A stretch of 64,000 nt of DNA from Variovorax paradoxus (GTDB lineage Bacteria; Pseudomonadota; Gammaproteobacteria; Burkholderiales; Burkholderiaceae_C): NCBI RefSeq assembly GCF_022009635.1, contig NZ_CP091716.1, forward strand, positions 1,999,001 to 2,063,000, read 5' to 3'. The notes beneath the pieces were generated by a model. It did not search any database, was not told where the DNA came from, and worked only from the letters and a program-made list of their open reading frames with translations. A program made the translations under genes and the position numbers. This document shows, piece by piece, positions 12,315-20,738 of the stretch; the first letter of the stretch is position 1; every line of letters begins with the position of its first letter.

Positions 12315-12769
12315 GGTGCTTTGTCTCCTGTGGCCACGGCGGGGCGGCCCTTGGCCGTGTAGGAGCGGCCGCGGAACATCGCGATGCGCTCGCCGCGCTG
12401 GTTGGTGATTTCGGTGTCGTACACGCCGGTGCGGCCGGCCTTCGACACCTCGTGGCAGCGCGCGGTGAGCAGGTCGCCCTCGCGCGCCGGGGCGATGAAG
12501 TCGATGGAAAAGCCCGAGGCCACGGTCAGCTCGTTGTACGAGTTGCAGGCGAAGGCGAAGGTGGAGTCGGCCAGCGTCGCCATGAAGCCGCCGTGGCAGG
12601 TGGCGTGGCCGTTGAGCATTTCGGAGCGCACGCACATCTCGATCGTGGCCTGGCCGGGGCCGACCTCGACGATGCGCATGCCCAGGCCCTTGGTGGCGTT
12701 GTCGTTGGCGAACATGCCGTCGCGGACGTATTCGGCCGTCTGCTGCGGCGTGCGTTGGGTGTCGGTCAT
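12311..12769 (-). CDS. paaI: Hotdog-fold acyl-CoA thioesterase PaaI
   Basis: PaaI releases CoA from stalled phenylacetyl-CoA or ring-hydroxylated CoA esters, so that CoA is not trapped. The 152-residue protein has the single hotdog domain with NGHATCHGGFMATLADSTFAFACNSY, the motif containing the conserved residues of this family, and a C-terminal RGRSYTAKGR. It begins 3 bp after the paaG stop and overlaps paaK by 4 nt. Together with paaY on the other strand it gives the island two thioesterases. Length and start agree with other PaaI proteins. Confidence 0.95.
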   Translation of the reverse strand: MTDTQRTPQQTAEYVRDGMFANDNATKGLGMRIVEVGPGQATIEMCVRSEMLNGHATCHGGFMATLADSTFAFACNSYNELTVASGFSIDFIAPAREGDLLTARCHEVSKAGRTGVYDTEITNQRGERIAMFRGRSYTAKGRPAVATGDKAP

Positions 12770-12772
12770 GGC

Positions 12773-13576
12773 TCAGCGGTCCTTGAAGACGGGGGCGCGC
12801 TTGGCGCGGAAGGCCTCGACGCCTTCGCGGTAGTCGTCGGCGTTGCCCATGTCGCGCTGGATGCGGGCCTCTTCGGCGAGGGCGGTGCCCAGGTCCATGT
12901 CCTGCGCGGCGGCCATGGCCTGGCGGGTGGCGACGAGGGCGCGGGTGGGCATGCTGGAGAGCTTGGTTGCGAGTGCGGCGGCGGTGTCGGCCAGCGCCGC
13001 GTCGTCCACGCACTGCCAGATCAGGCCGATGCGGGCGGCTTCTTCGGCGGGCAGCTTGTCGCCGAGCATCGCGATGCCCAGCGCGCGGGCCGAGCCCACG
13101 AGGCGCGGCAGCAGCCAGGTGCCGCCGGTGTCGGGCACGAGGCCGATCTTGGTGAAAGCCTGGATGAAGCTGGCCGAACGGCCCGCCACCACCAGGTCGC
13201 AGCACAGCGCCAGGTTGGCGCCCGCGCCAGCCGCCACGCCGTTGACGGCGGCGACCACGGGCACCCGCATCGAGCGCAGGCGCGCGACGAGCGGGGCGTA
13301 GTACGTGGAAATGACGTGGCCCAGGTCCTTGGGCGCGGCGCCGGGTGTCGGGTCGGGCGCGACCGACGGATCGGCCAGGTCCTGCCCGGCGCAGAAGGCG
13401 CGGCCGGCGCCGGTGAGCACCACGCAGCGCACGCTCGCGTCGCCCGCCGCCGCTTCGAGTGCCGCCAGCAATTCGGCATGCAGCCCCGTGGTGAAGCTGT
13501 TGAGTGCCGCGGGGCGGTTCAGGCTCAGCGTGCGTACCGCGCCGGCGTTGCTGATGAGTACCAAAGGCTCAGTCAT
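12773..13576 (-). CDS. paaG: Ring-1,2-epoxyphenylacetyl-CoA isomerase PaaG
   Basis: A crotonase-fold isomerase that converts the ring epoxide to the seven-membered oxepin-CoA. The 267 residues contain the CoA-binding loop [14 protein letters not shown], the helix [20 protein letters not shown] and the PaaG-type [18 protein letters not shown] with its Asp. The start [12 protein letters not shown] (13576) is preferred over an extra 16-residue Met extension that runs into the promoter region. It is the first gene of the long minus-strand unit, and its upstream region holds the putative TetR operator shared with paaY. Confidence 0.95.
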   Translation of the reverse strand: MTEPLVLISNAGAVRTLSLNRPAALNSFTTGLHAELLAALEAAAGDASVRCVVLTGAGRAFCAGQDLADPSVAPDPTPGAAPKDLGHVISTYYAPLVARLRSMRVPVVAAVNGVAAGAGANLALCCDLVVAGRSASFIQAFTKIGLVPDTGGTWLLPRLVGSARALGIAMLGDKLPAEEAARIGLIWQCVDDAALADTAAALATKLSSMPTRALVATRQAMAAAQDMDLGTALAEEARIQRDMGNADDYREGVEAFRAKRAPVFKDR

Positions 13577-13629
13577 TGCGTGTCTCTTTCGTCCTTCGTG
13601 GGAGCCGGTCCGGGGTGCAAACACTATTG

Positions 13630-13643
13630 ACCGACCGTTCGGT
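13630..13643. promoter_or_regulatory. Putative PaaR operator between divergent paaG and paaY units
   Basis: ACCGA-CCGT-TCGGT is a 14-bp palindrome (perfect 5-bp arms) lying 54 bp upstream of paaG and 83 bp upstream of paaY. This is the only short gap facing both phenylacetate units, and a TetR-type paaR gene lies just beyond paaY. TetR-family PaaR proteins are known to bind short palindromes upstream of paa genes. The assignment to PaaR is by position and symmetry. Confidence 0.6.
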
Positions 13644-13725
13644 TGATTTTAGGATCGACCTTGATTACTACACAAGCGGGGTTGATTCAGGGCAAACCCT
13701 GAGACCCGAAGACAAAGGAGACCGA

Positions 13726-14328
13726 ATGCCCAGCTATTCCATCGACGGCGTGATTCCGGTCGTCGACCCGAGCGCGTACGTGCACCCCACGGCCGTGCTG
13801 ATCGGCGATGTGATCGTCGGCCCCAACTGTTATGTAGGCCCCTGTGCCAGCCTGCGCGGCGACTTCGGCCGCATCGTGCTGGAGGAGGGCTCGAACGTGC
13901 AGGACCACTGCTGCATCCACGGCTTTCCCGACAACGACACGGTGGTGGAGGTCAACGGCCACATCGGCCACGGCGCGATCCTGCACAGCTGCATCGTGCG
14001 GCGCGACGCGCTGGTGGGCATGAACGCGGTGGTGATGGACGAGGCCGAGATCGGCGAAAAAGCCATCGTCGCGGCCTGCGCCTTCGTGCCGGCCGGCATG
14101 AAGGTGCCGGCGCGCTCCCTGGTCGCGGGCATTCCGGCGAAGGTGAAGCGCGAACTGACGGATGACGAGATCGCCTGGAAGCTCGAAGGCACCCAGACCT
14201 ACCAGGCGCTCACCGTGCGCAGCCTCGCGAGCCTGCACGAGGTGGCGCCGCTCGCCCGGGTGGAGCAGGACAGGCCGCGCCTGCCGGCCACGGACGTGCG
14301 CTCGCTCATCGCCACGAAACGCGGCTGA
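13726..14328 (+). CDS. paaY: Hexapeptide-repeat thioesterase PaaY
   Basis: PaaY belongs to the gamma-carbonic-anhydrase-like left-handed beta-helix proteins and acts as a thioesterase on ring-hydroxylated CoA esters in phenylacetate breakdown. The 200 residues begin [32 protein letters not shown] and continue with typical hexapeptide turns and metal-site histidines ([21 protein letters not shown]). The start is backed by AAAGGAG 6 nt ahead; the frame is open further back but across the promoter. Divergent from paaG. Confidence 0.95.
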   Translation: MPSYSIDGVIPVVDPSAYVHPTAVLIGDVIVGPNCYVGPCASLRGDFGRIVLEEGSNVQDHCCIHGFPDNDTVVEVNGHIGHGAILHSCIVRRDALVGMNAVVMDEAEIGEKAIVAACAFVPAGMKVPARSLVAGIPAKVKRELTDDEIAWKLEGTQTYQALTVRSLASLHEVAPLARVEQDRPRLPATDVRSLIATKRG

Positions 14329-14396
14329 CGGCGCCGTCCGCGCTTCGTGCAAGATCGCGAGTTGCCTTCAACCGTACAACCCAGGAACAAGAACCG

Positions 14397-15071
14397 ATGC
14401 CGCGTGGAAGATCCGCCACCTACGACGACCAGCGCGAGCTGATCCTCGCGCAGGCCGCGCAGCTGTTCGCACGCAGCGGCTACCCCGCCACCTCGATGAA
14501 CCAGGTGGCAGAGGCCTGCGGCCTTTCCAAAGCCACGCTCTATCACTACTACAAGGACAAGAGCAGCCTGCTGATCAGCATCGCCGAGACGCACGTGTCC
14601 AAGCTGGCAGCGCTGGTGGCAGAGGAAGAGGCGTCGACGCACACAGACGAACAACGCCTGCGCCGCTTCATCTACCGCATCGTCGAGGAATACGCGGGCG
14701 CGCAGGACGCGCACCGGGTGCTGACCGACGACGTGCGCTTCCTGGAAGAGGCCGACCGCGAGCGCGTGCTCGACAAGGAGCGCGAGGTGGTCGCGGGCTT
14801 CGCGCGCGCCGTCTCCGCACTGCGCCCCGGCGCGCCGAGCGACGACCTGGCCAAGCCGCTGACCATGCTGCTGTTCGGCATGATCAACTGGATGTTCACC
14901 TGGATGAAGCCCGGCGGGTCGCTCGACCACGCGGCCATCGCGCCGATCGTGGCGGACCTGTTCCTGGGGGGCATCGGGGCGGTCAAGTCGCCGGACTACG
15001 GGGCCATAGAGGCCCGGGCCGCCGAGGCCTCGGCAGCCGTGGAAACCCAGCCTCAGGCCGCGACCGAATAG
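14397..15071 (+). CDS. paaR: TetR-family regulator, PaaR type
   Basis: A 224-residue TetR-type DNA-binding protein, very probably the phenylacetyl-CoA-responsive repressor of the island. The helix-turn-helix lies near residues 28-50 (ATSMNQVAEACGLSKATLYHYYKDK), followed by an all-helical ligand domain. It lies 68 bp after paaY on the same strand. A perfect 12-bp palindrome GACGGCGCCGTC (14327-14338) overlaps the paaY stop, ahead of this gene. Its 3' end overlaps the convergent SDR gene by 19 bp. The role is inferred from family and location. Confidence 0.88.
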   Translation: MPRGRSATYDDQRELILAQAAQLFARSGYPATSMNQVAEACGLSKATLYHYYKDKSSLLISIAETHVSKLAALVAEEEASTHTDEQRLRRFIYRIVEEYAGAQDAHRVLTDDVRFLEEADRERVLDKEREVVAGFARAVSALRPGAPSDDLAKPLTMLLFGMINWMFTWMKPGGSLDHAAIAPIVADLFLGGIGAVKSPDYGAIEARAAEASAAVETQPQAATE

Positions 15072-15856
15072 CGCGCCGCCGGCGTGCCGCGCTGCGAGCC
15101 GAGGAACAGCTTGCCGCTGGCCTCGGTGAAGCCGGCGAGCAACGCGGCTTCGTTCACCGACGGCATGGTGATCGGCTCGCCCAGGTCGAGGCCGGCGAGC
15201 GCCGCGTCCACGCACTGCTCGGCCGTCATGACCGTGCCTTCGGCGAGGCTGCTCACCGGCACGCCCGACAGCTCCCAGATGTCGGTCGCCGTGGCGGCCG
15301 GCAGCACCAACTGCACCTTCACGCCGGTGCCCGCCACTTCTTCCTGAAGGCCGCGCGTGAACGCCAGCACGAAGGCCTTGGTGCCGCTGTAGATGCTGCT
15401 GACCGGCAGCGTGTGGAAGCCCAGCACCGAGCCGATGTTGACCAGCGTGCCGCGGTTGCGCGCCTTGAAGGCCGGCAGCACCGCATGGCTCAGGCGGGCC
15501 AGGGCCTGGATGTTCACGTCGAGCATCGATTGCAGCTGCGCCGCCGAGGTCTGGGCGACAGGGGCCAGGGTGGAGGTGCCGGCGTTGTTGACCAGCAGCG
15601 TGATCGCCGGGTCGGTGGCCAGCGCGTTCGCCACGCGCTCGAGGTCGTCCGCCGCGCCGAGATCGGCCACCAGCGTCCGCACCTTCACGCCGTATTCGGC
15701 GCGCAGAGCCTTGGCCACTTCGTCGAGCCGGTCGCCGCGCCGCGCGACCAGCAGCAGGTCGTGGCCGCGGCGGGCCAGGCGGTCCGCGTAGATCTTGCCG
15801 AGGCCCGCCGATGCGCCCGTGACGACGGCGGTGCCGAGGGTTGCTTGTTCGCTCAT
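15053..15856 (-). CDS. Short-chain dehydrogenase/reductase
   Basis: A 267-residue classical SDR of unknown substrate. It has the cofactor loop TGASAGLGKIYADRLARRG, the NNAG motif (LLVNNAGTSTLAPV) and the catalytic Ser and YxxxK (GSVLGFHTLPVSSIYSGTKAFV). The Arg-rich segment ARRGDRLDE after the second strand suggests NADP(H). The start MSEQATLG was chosen over an upstream Met that lies within the operator region. Its only obvious partner is the divergent TetR gene at 15986, so the two probably form a regulator-target pair, for example for detoxification of a carbonyl compound (inference). Confidence 0.9.
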   Translation of the reverse strand: MSEQATLGTAVVTGASAGLGKIYADRLARRGHDLLLVARRGDRLDEVAKALRAEYGVKVRTLVADLGAADDLERVANALATDPAITLLVNNAGTSTLAPVAQTSAAQLQSMLDVNIQALARLSHAVLPAFKARNRGTLVNIGSVLGFHTLPVSSIYSGTKAFVLAFTRGLQEEVAGTGVKVQLVLPAATATDIWELSGVPVSSLAEGTVMTAEQCVDAALAGLDLGEPITMPSVNEAALLAGFTEASGKLFLGSQRGTPAARYSVAA

Positions 15857-15889
15857 TTCGAATCCATTCAAGGTAGGTTGCGATTCAAG

Positions 15890-15905
15890 CATGATGATCA
15901 TCATG
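15890..15905. promoter_or_regulatory. Operator site 1 for the SDR/TetR pair
   Basis: CATGATGATCATCATG is a perfect 16-bp palindrome 34 bp upstream of the SDR start. It shares the pattern CATGAT-N4-ATCATG with the site at 15921-15936; the centres are 31 bp apart, three helical turns. Both lie in the gap between the SDR gene and the divergent TetR gene, the expected place for a TetR operator. Confidence 0.75.
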
Positions 15906-15920
15906 TTTGATGGGGCGAAG

Positions 15921-15936
15921 CATGATGGTTATCATG
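15921..15936. promoter_or_regulatory. Operator site 2 for the SDR/TetR pair
   Basis: CATGATGGTTATCATG has the same perfect 6-bp arms as site 1 with a different 4-bp centre. It lies 50 bp upstream of the TetR start, so it could mediate autorepression while site 1 covers the SDR promoter. The conservation of arms with a varied centre supports a true protein-binding site. Confidence 0.75.
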
Positions 15937-15985
15937 ATTGGCGTCAACCCAGTGTTGGAAGTACCCCGGAACAGGACGAGGTCAC

Positions 15986-16573
15986 ATGCGATACCCCGCA
16001 GCGGAAACCGCCGAAAAGCACCAGAAGATCCTCGCCGAGGCCTCGCGCCTGTTCAAGGAGCGTGGCTTCGGCGTGAGCGTGAGCGAGATCATGAAATCCA
16101 CCGGGCTCACGCACGGGCCCTTCTACAACCACTTCGAGTCGAAGGAGGCGCTGATGGCCGAGTGCATCACGCACTCCGCGGCCGATGCGCTCGTCGAACT
16201 CGATGCGGCCGGGCAGACGCCCGAAGGCATGCGTGCCTACGTGCGCGACTACATGAGCCATGAGCATCGCGACGCGCGTGCCGAAGGGTGCCTCGTGGCG
16301 GCGTTCGCGGGGCAGGCGGAGGGCAGCGCGGGTGTCGACGCGTCGTTGACGACGTACCTCAAGTCCGTCATCGACCGCTTCACGCGCAACTTTCCGTGGC
16401 GCGCGAAGAAGACAGCGCAGCAGAACGCACGCGGTGACGCGATACGCATGCTGGCCTCGATGTACGGCGGCGTGGTGCTGGCCCGCGCCGTGGACGACGA
16501 GGCGCTGTCGGAGGAAATCCTGCGCGAGGTGCTCGCGGGCCTTCAGGCGGCTGAAGGCCTTCGCAAGGCCTAG
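15986..16573 (+). CDS. TetR-family transcriptional regulator
   Basis: A 195-residue TetR repressor with a helix-turn-helix around residues 25-48 (VSVSEIMKSTGLTHGPFYNHFESKE). The THGPFYNHFESKEAL sequence and the downstream GCLVAAFAG are typical of regulators placed beside reductases in proteobacteria. The start MRYPAAETAEKHQ was chosen because an upstream in-frame Met lies too close to the operators. It is divergent from the SDR at 15053-15856 and probably controls it through the two palindromes between them. The 3' end overlaps the convergent VWA gene by 4 nt. Confidence 0.9.
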   Translation: MRYPAAETAEKHQKILAEASRLFKERGFGVSVSEIMKSTGLTHGPFYNHFESKEALMAECITHSAADALVELDAAGQTPEGMRAYVRDYMSHEHRDARAEGCLVAAFAGQAEGSAGVDASLTTYLKSVIDRFTRNFPWRAKKTAQQNARGDAIRMLASMYGGVVLARAVDDEALSEEILREVLAGLQAAEGLRKA

Positions 16574-17607
16574 AGGATGCGGTTGAACCAGAGCAGCGAC
16601 AGCCCCGCCGACACCAGCGTGAGCAACGCCGCGCCCAGCGCGAACAGCGCGGAAATCTCGGTCTCCTTCTTCTCCACGGTGAGCTTGGAACTCAGCGTTT
16701 CGTAGACCTTCTTCAGGTCGCTCGCGGTGCCGGCGTAGAAGTATTCGGCGTTGGTCTTCTGCGCGATGGCCTTGAGCGTGTCCTCGTCGAGGCGCACGCG
16801 CATCGACCAGCCCTCGAAGCCGATGGTCTCGCCGTCGACCGTGCCCACGCCCACGGTGTAGATGCGCACGCCGCGGTCGGCCGCGGCCTTGGCGGCATCG
16901 AGCGGATCGACGCCGGTGGTGCGCTGTCCGTCGGTCAGCATGATGATCGCCGCCGAGGTGAACGAGCCGGGCGCCACGGGCGTGAAGTCCTTGAGCTTCT
17001 TCTCGGACGAGTCGATGGCCGCGCCGCGCTGGCGGCTGGGCGCGCTGAACTGCTCCACGTCCAGGCCCGCGTCGGGGAACAGCGTGGCCAGCGACACCAC
17101 GATGGCGTTGCCGGTGGCGGTGGCGCGCTGCAGCTGGAAGCTGTCGATGGCGGTCACCAGGTCTTCGTGGTTGGTGGTGGGCAACTGGGCCACCTGCGCG
17201 CTGCCCGCGAAGGCCACCACGCCCACCTTCACGCTGCGCGGCAGGTCCTTGATGAAGCTCTTGGCCGCGTCCTGCGCCGCCACCAGCCGGTTGGGCAGCA
17301 CGTCGGCCGCGCGCATGCTGCCCGAGACGTCCATCGCGAGGATGATGGTCTGCTGGTTCGACGGCAGCACCACCACCGCCATCGGCCGGGCCGCGGCGAC
17401 CAGCATCGCGGCCATGGCCAGCAGGAACAGCGCGGGCGGAATGTGGCGGCGCATCGTCTGCCCGGCGCCCATGGCCTCGCGCACGATCGACAGGCTGGCA
17501 TAGCGCACCGCCAGCTTCTTCTTGCGGCGTATCAGCCAGAGGTAGAGCAGCACCAGCAGCGGCAGCGCCGCCAGCAACCAGAGGAATTGAGGCCAGAGAA
17601 AAGTCAT
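16570..17607 (-). CDS. VWA-domain membrane protein, BatA-like
   Basis: A 345-residue inner-membrane protein with two N-terminal hydrophobic segments (about 7-26 and 58-74), a von Willebrand A domain with a complete MIDAS start D93-V-S95-G-S97, and a C-terminal membrane helix (about 320-341). This BatA-like layout is typical of the third member of MoxR/DUF58/VWA units, which act as chaperone-like assembly or stress modules. It overlaps the DUF58 gene by 4 nt. No BatB, BatD or BatE homologue follows, so this is a minimal version of the unit. The client is unknown. Confidence 0.9.
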   Translation of the reverse strand: MTFLWPQFLWLLAALPLLVLLYLWLIRRKKKLAVRYASLSIVREAMGAGQTMRRHIPPALFLLAMAAMLVAAARPMAVVVLPSNQQTIILAMDVSGSMRAADVLPNRLVAAQDAAKSFIKDLPRSVKVGVVAFAGSAQVAQLPTTNHEDLVTAIDSFQLQRATATGNAIVVSLATLFPDAGLDVEQFSAPSRQRGAAIDSSEKKLKDFTPVAPGSFTSAAIIMLTDGQRTTGVDPLDAAKAAADRGVRIYTVGVGTVDGETIGFEGWSMRVRLDEDTLKAIAQKTNAEYFYAGTASDLKKVYETLSSKLTVEKKETEISALFALGAALLTLVSAGLSLLWFNRIL

Positions 17608-18593
17608 GCTGCCACCGCTTTCATGCCTGCGAGGCCGATGCGCGTGCGGCGCTTGCGCATATCGGCGAAACGGACGATGGCTTCCACCAGGTCGTCGCTG
17701 GTCGAGAGTTCGAGCGCATCGACGCCCGCCTTGGCGAGCGCGCTGCGCAGCGCGGCTTCGCGCTCGGCCGCGATGCGGGCGAAGCGCTTGCGAAAACCCG
17801 CATCGTGGGTGTCGACCCAGAGCTGCTCTCCGGTCTCGGCGTCGCGCAGCGGCACCAGGCCGAGGTCGGGCAGCTCGAGTTCGAGCGGGTCGAACAGGCG
17901 CACCGCAATCACTTCATGGCGCAGCGCCAGCTGGCCCAGCGGGCGCTCCCAGCCGGGCTCGCTCAGGAAGTCGGACACCACGAACACCGTGGAGCGGCGC
18001 GGCATCAGCGCGGCGGCCGACTTGAGCAGGGTGTCCAGCCGCGTCATGCCTTTCTGCTGGGGCGTGCTCTCGGCCTTGTCGGCGCGCTTGTCCATTGCGT
18101 GCAGCAGGTGCAGCACATGGCGGCGGCCGCTGCGCGGCGGAATCACCGCCTCCAGGTCGCTGCCGTAGACCAGCGCGCCGACCCGGTTGCCGTGCCGGGT
18201 GAGCAGGCGCGCGAGCACGCCGACGAAGCCGGCCGAGATCTCGCGCTTGGCCTTCAGGCCCGAGCCGAAGTCGACCGAGCGGCTCAGGTCGAGCACGAAC
18301 CAGGCGGCCATCTCGCGGTCTTCGGTGAACACTCGCACATGCGGCGTCTGCAGCCGCGCGGTGACGTTCCAGTCGATATGACGCACGTCGTCGTGGTGCT
18401 GGTATTCGCGCAGGTCGGCCAGGTCGAGCCCGACCCCGCGCATCAGCGTGCGGTAGTCGCCCTGCAGCAGGCCGTCGAGGCGGCGGATCACGGTCCACTC
18501 GAGCCGGCGCAGGGCGCGCTCCGCACCCCCGGCCTGGATCATGAGCCGTTCGTCGTTCGCGGCCGCGGGGGCCTTACGCCACCAGCTTTTCAT
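17604..18593 (-). CDS. DUF58-domain protein
   Basis: A 329-residue protein of the DUF58 family. The hallmark YRTLMRGVGLDLADLREYQHHDDVRHIDWNVTAR stretch is present near residues 47-80, followed by a VWA-like fold without a full MIDAS (FVLDLSRSVDFGS). DUF58 proteins are always found with a MoxR ATPase; here the gene overlaps the MoxR gene by 20 bp and the VWA gene by 4 nt, so the three products are likely made in fixed ratio. No membrane segment is seen, so it probably works at the cytoplasmic side of the VWA partner. Confidence 0.92.
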   Translation of the reverse strand: MKSWWRKAPAAANDERLMIQAGGAERALRRLEWTVIRRLDGLLQGDYRTLMRGVGLDLADLREYQHHDDVRHIDWNVTARLQTPHVRVFTEDREMAAWFVLDLSRSVDFGSGLKAKREISAGFVGVLARLLTRHGNRVGALVYGSDLEAVIPPRSGRRHVLHLLHAMDKRADKAESTPQQKGMTRLDTLLKSAAALMPRRSTVFVVSDFLSEPGWERPLGQLALRHEVIAVRLFDPLELELPDLGLVPLRDAETGEQLWVDTHDAGFRKRFARIAAEREAALRSALAKAGVDALELSTSDDLVEAIVRFADMRKRRTRIGLAGMKAVAA

Positions 18594-19587
18594 GTTCGAG
18601 CGGCTTGGGGGGAGCGGGGACCGCGCGCATGATCTTGTCGACCAGCCCGTCGGGCGTCAGGCCCTCGGACAGGCCTTCGTAAGACAGCGTCACGCGGTGG
18701 CGCAGCACGTCGGGCACCAGTGCCGTCATGTCCTCGGGCAGCGCGTAGCTGCGGCCGCGCAGCAGCGCCAGGGCGCGCGCGCCTTCGGTCAGGCTGATGC
18801 TGGCGCGCGGGCTGGCGCCGAAGGTGATGAAGCGGCGCAGATCCTTCAGGCCGTGCTTCTCGGGCGTGCGCGTGGCCGACACCAGCTTCACCGCGTACTG
18901 GATGAGCGAGGGGTCGACGTACACGCGCCGCGCCTCGGCCTGCAGCTCGGCCAGCTGCTCGGTGGTGGCCACCGGCGTGGCGGCCACGGGCGGGCCGATC
19001 ACGCGCTGGACGATGACGAATTCTTCCTCGTCGCTCGGGTAGTCGACCATCACCTTCATCATGAAGCGGTCGACCTGCGCCTCGGGCAGCGGGTAGGTGC
19101 CCTCGGTTTCGATGGGGTTCTGCGTGGCCATCACGAGGAAGGGGCGCGGCACCTTGTGGGTCTCGCCGGCGATGGTCACCTGCCGCTCCTGCATCACTTC
19201 GAGCAGCGCGCTCTGCACCTTGGCCGGCGCGCGGTTGATTTCGTCGGCCAGCAGCAGGTTGGCGAACACCGGGCCCAGCGAGGTGCTGAACTCGCCGGTC
19301 TTCTGGTTGTAGATGCGCGTGCCCACCAGGTCGGCCGGCACCAGGTCGGGCGTGAACTGGATGCGCTTGAACTGGCCGCGCACGGTGTCGGCCAGCGTCT
19401 TGATGGTGAGCGTCTTCGCAAGGCCCGGAACGCCTTCCACCAGCAGGTGCCCGCCCGCGAGCATGGCGACCATGACGCGCTCCAGGAAGCGGTCCTGGCC
19501 GACGACCACGCGCTTCACTTCGTAGAGGATCTGCTCCATCAGTTCGGCGGTGCCGGCGGGCGTGGGGGCGGCTGTCTCTGTGCTCAT
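18574..19587 (-). CDS. MoxR-type AAA+ ATPase
   Basis: A 337-residue AAA+ protein with Walker A GVPGLAKT, Walker B LLLADEINRAP and sensor segment MATQNPIETEGTYPLPEAQVDRF, all diagnostic of the MoxR branch. MoxR ATPases act as chaperones that insert cofactors or remodel protein complexes together with VWA partners, the DUF58 and VWA genes downstream. It is the first gene of this three-gene unit, 43 bp from the protease gene upstream on the same strand, which might belong to the same transcript. Confidence 0.95.
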   Translation of the reverse strand: MSTETAAPTPAGTAELMEQILYEVKRVVVGQDRFLERVMVAMLAGGHLLVEGVPGLAKTLTIKTLADTVRGQFKRIQFTPDLVPADLVGTRIYNQKTGEFSTSLGPVFANLLLADEINRAPAKVQSALLEVMQERQVTIAGETHKVPRPFLVMATQNPIETEGTYPLPEAQVDRFMMKVMVDYPSDEEEFVIVQRVIGPPVAATPVATTEQLAELQAEARRVYVDPSLIQYAVKLVSATRTPEKHGLKDLRRFITFGASPRASISLTEGARALALLRGRSYALPEDMTALVPDVLRHRVTLSYEGLSEGLTPDGLVDKIMRAVPAPPKPLEHEKLVA

Positions 19588-19630
19588 GCGAAGTACTTTC
19601 GAAGAAGAAAAGAGGCTGGGGACGACAAGA

Positions 19631-20650
19631 TCAGAACGGCGGCGAACCGGCGGCCGAGGCCGCGTTCTCGATGGGCACCGCGAAGCCGATGCCGATGAAG
19701 GTGCGCTGCTGCGTCGGATTCAGGATGGCGGTGACGATGCCGAGCACCTCGCCGTCCATGTTGATGAGCGGGCCGCCCGAGTTGCCCGGGTTGGCGGCGG
19801 CGTCGAACTGGATCAGGTTGCCCAGTTCCTGCTTGCCCTCCGGCGAGCGGAAAGAGCGCTTGAGCCCCGACACCACCCCGGCCGACACCGACGGCCCGAT
19901 GCCGAACGGAAAGCCCACGGCGGCCACCTGGTCGCCGGAGCGCAGGTCGGCGGTGGAGCGCATGGTGGCGGGAATCAGGTCGTCGGGCACCGTCTGCGCC
20001 TGCAGCACCGCGAGGTCGTTCTCGGGCTGCACGCCGGTGACCGTGGCCACGGCTTCCAGGCCGTCGAAGAAGGTGACCTTGATCTTGTCGGCACCCGCGA
20101 CCACGTGCAGGTTGGTGAGGATGACGCCCTTGTCGACGATGACCACGCCGGTGCCCACGCCGCGCTCGAACTCGCCCGAGGGGCCGCCGTCGTTCGGGGC
20201 TTCGGGCGGCTTGCCCTTGGCCATGTTGCGGCCGCGCTTCTGGATCTTGGCTTCGGGCGTGTTCTTCTCTTCGCCGTAGCTCACCACCCGCACCACCGAC
20301 GGCCGGATGATGTCCGCCGCCTTGGCGGCCGGCGAGGGCAGGGTGTTGGTCTGCAGCGTGCGCAGCACGGCGGCGTCGATGTCTTTTTGTGCAAGTGCCT
20401 TGCCGCCGGGGCGGGGCGCCCACAGCACGGTGCCGGCGACGAGGGCGGTGCACAGCACGATGAGCAATGCGAAGCTGCGGCGGCCGGGCTGCCAGCCTGT
20501 CTTGGCGGGGGTGGCGGGAACAATCGGCGGTGCGGCGCGGCCCGTGCCGTCCGCTTCGGGCGATGCCGATGCATCCGCCCGATCGGCCGCATCGTCTGCG
20601 GCCGGTGGCGGCGTGCGGGGCGATCGGCTGTAGAAAGCAGGCCTGCGCAT
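19631..20650 (-). CDS. Membrane-anchored HtrA-like serine protease without PDZ domain
   Basis: A 339-residue trypsin-fold protease with a complete triad: His182 (TNLHVV), Asp212 (ENDLAVLQ) and Ser291 (GNSGGPL). A long Pro/Ala/Asp-rich cytoplasmic N-terminus (about 1-57) precedes one membrane anchor (about 60-77), placing the catalytic domain in the periplasm. Unlike DegP or DegS it ends right after the protease domain (IGIGFAVPIENAAS), with no PDZ. It could be a quality-control protease; its place next to the MoxR unit on the same strand suggests, but does not show, a link. Confidence 0.9.
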   Translation of the reverse strand: MRRPAFYSRSPRTPPPAADDAADRADASASPEADGTGRAAPPIVPATPAKTGWQPGRRSFALLIVLCTALVAGTVLWAPRPGGKALAQKDIDAAVLRTLQTNTLPSPAAKAADIIRPSVVRVVSYGEEKNTPEAKIQKRGRNMAKGKPPEAPNDGGPSGEFERGVGTGVVIVDKGVILTNLHVVAGADKIKVTFFDGLEAVATVTGVQPENDLAVLQAQTVPDDLIPATMRSTADLRSGDQVAAVGFPFGIGPSVSAGVVSGLKRSFRSPEGKQELGNLIQFDAAANPGNSGGPLINMDGEVLGIVTAILNPTQQRTFIGIGFAVPIENAASAAGSPPF

Positions 20651-20738
20651 CGGAGCACCTCCGGCAAAAATATCGCGTGAAGGAGTTCACAGTAGCACGC
20701 TTTCCGAGCCTGCGCATCCCTTCGGGCATCATGGCGCG

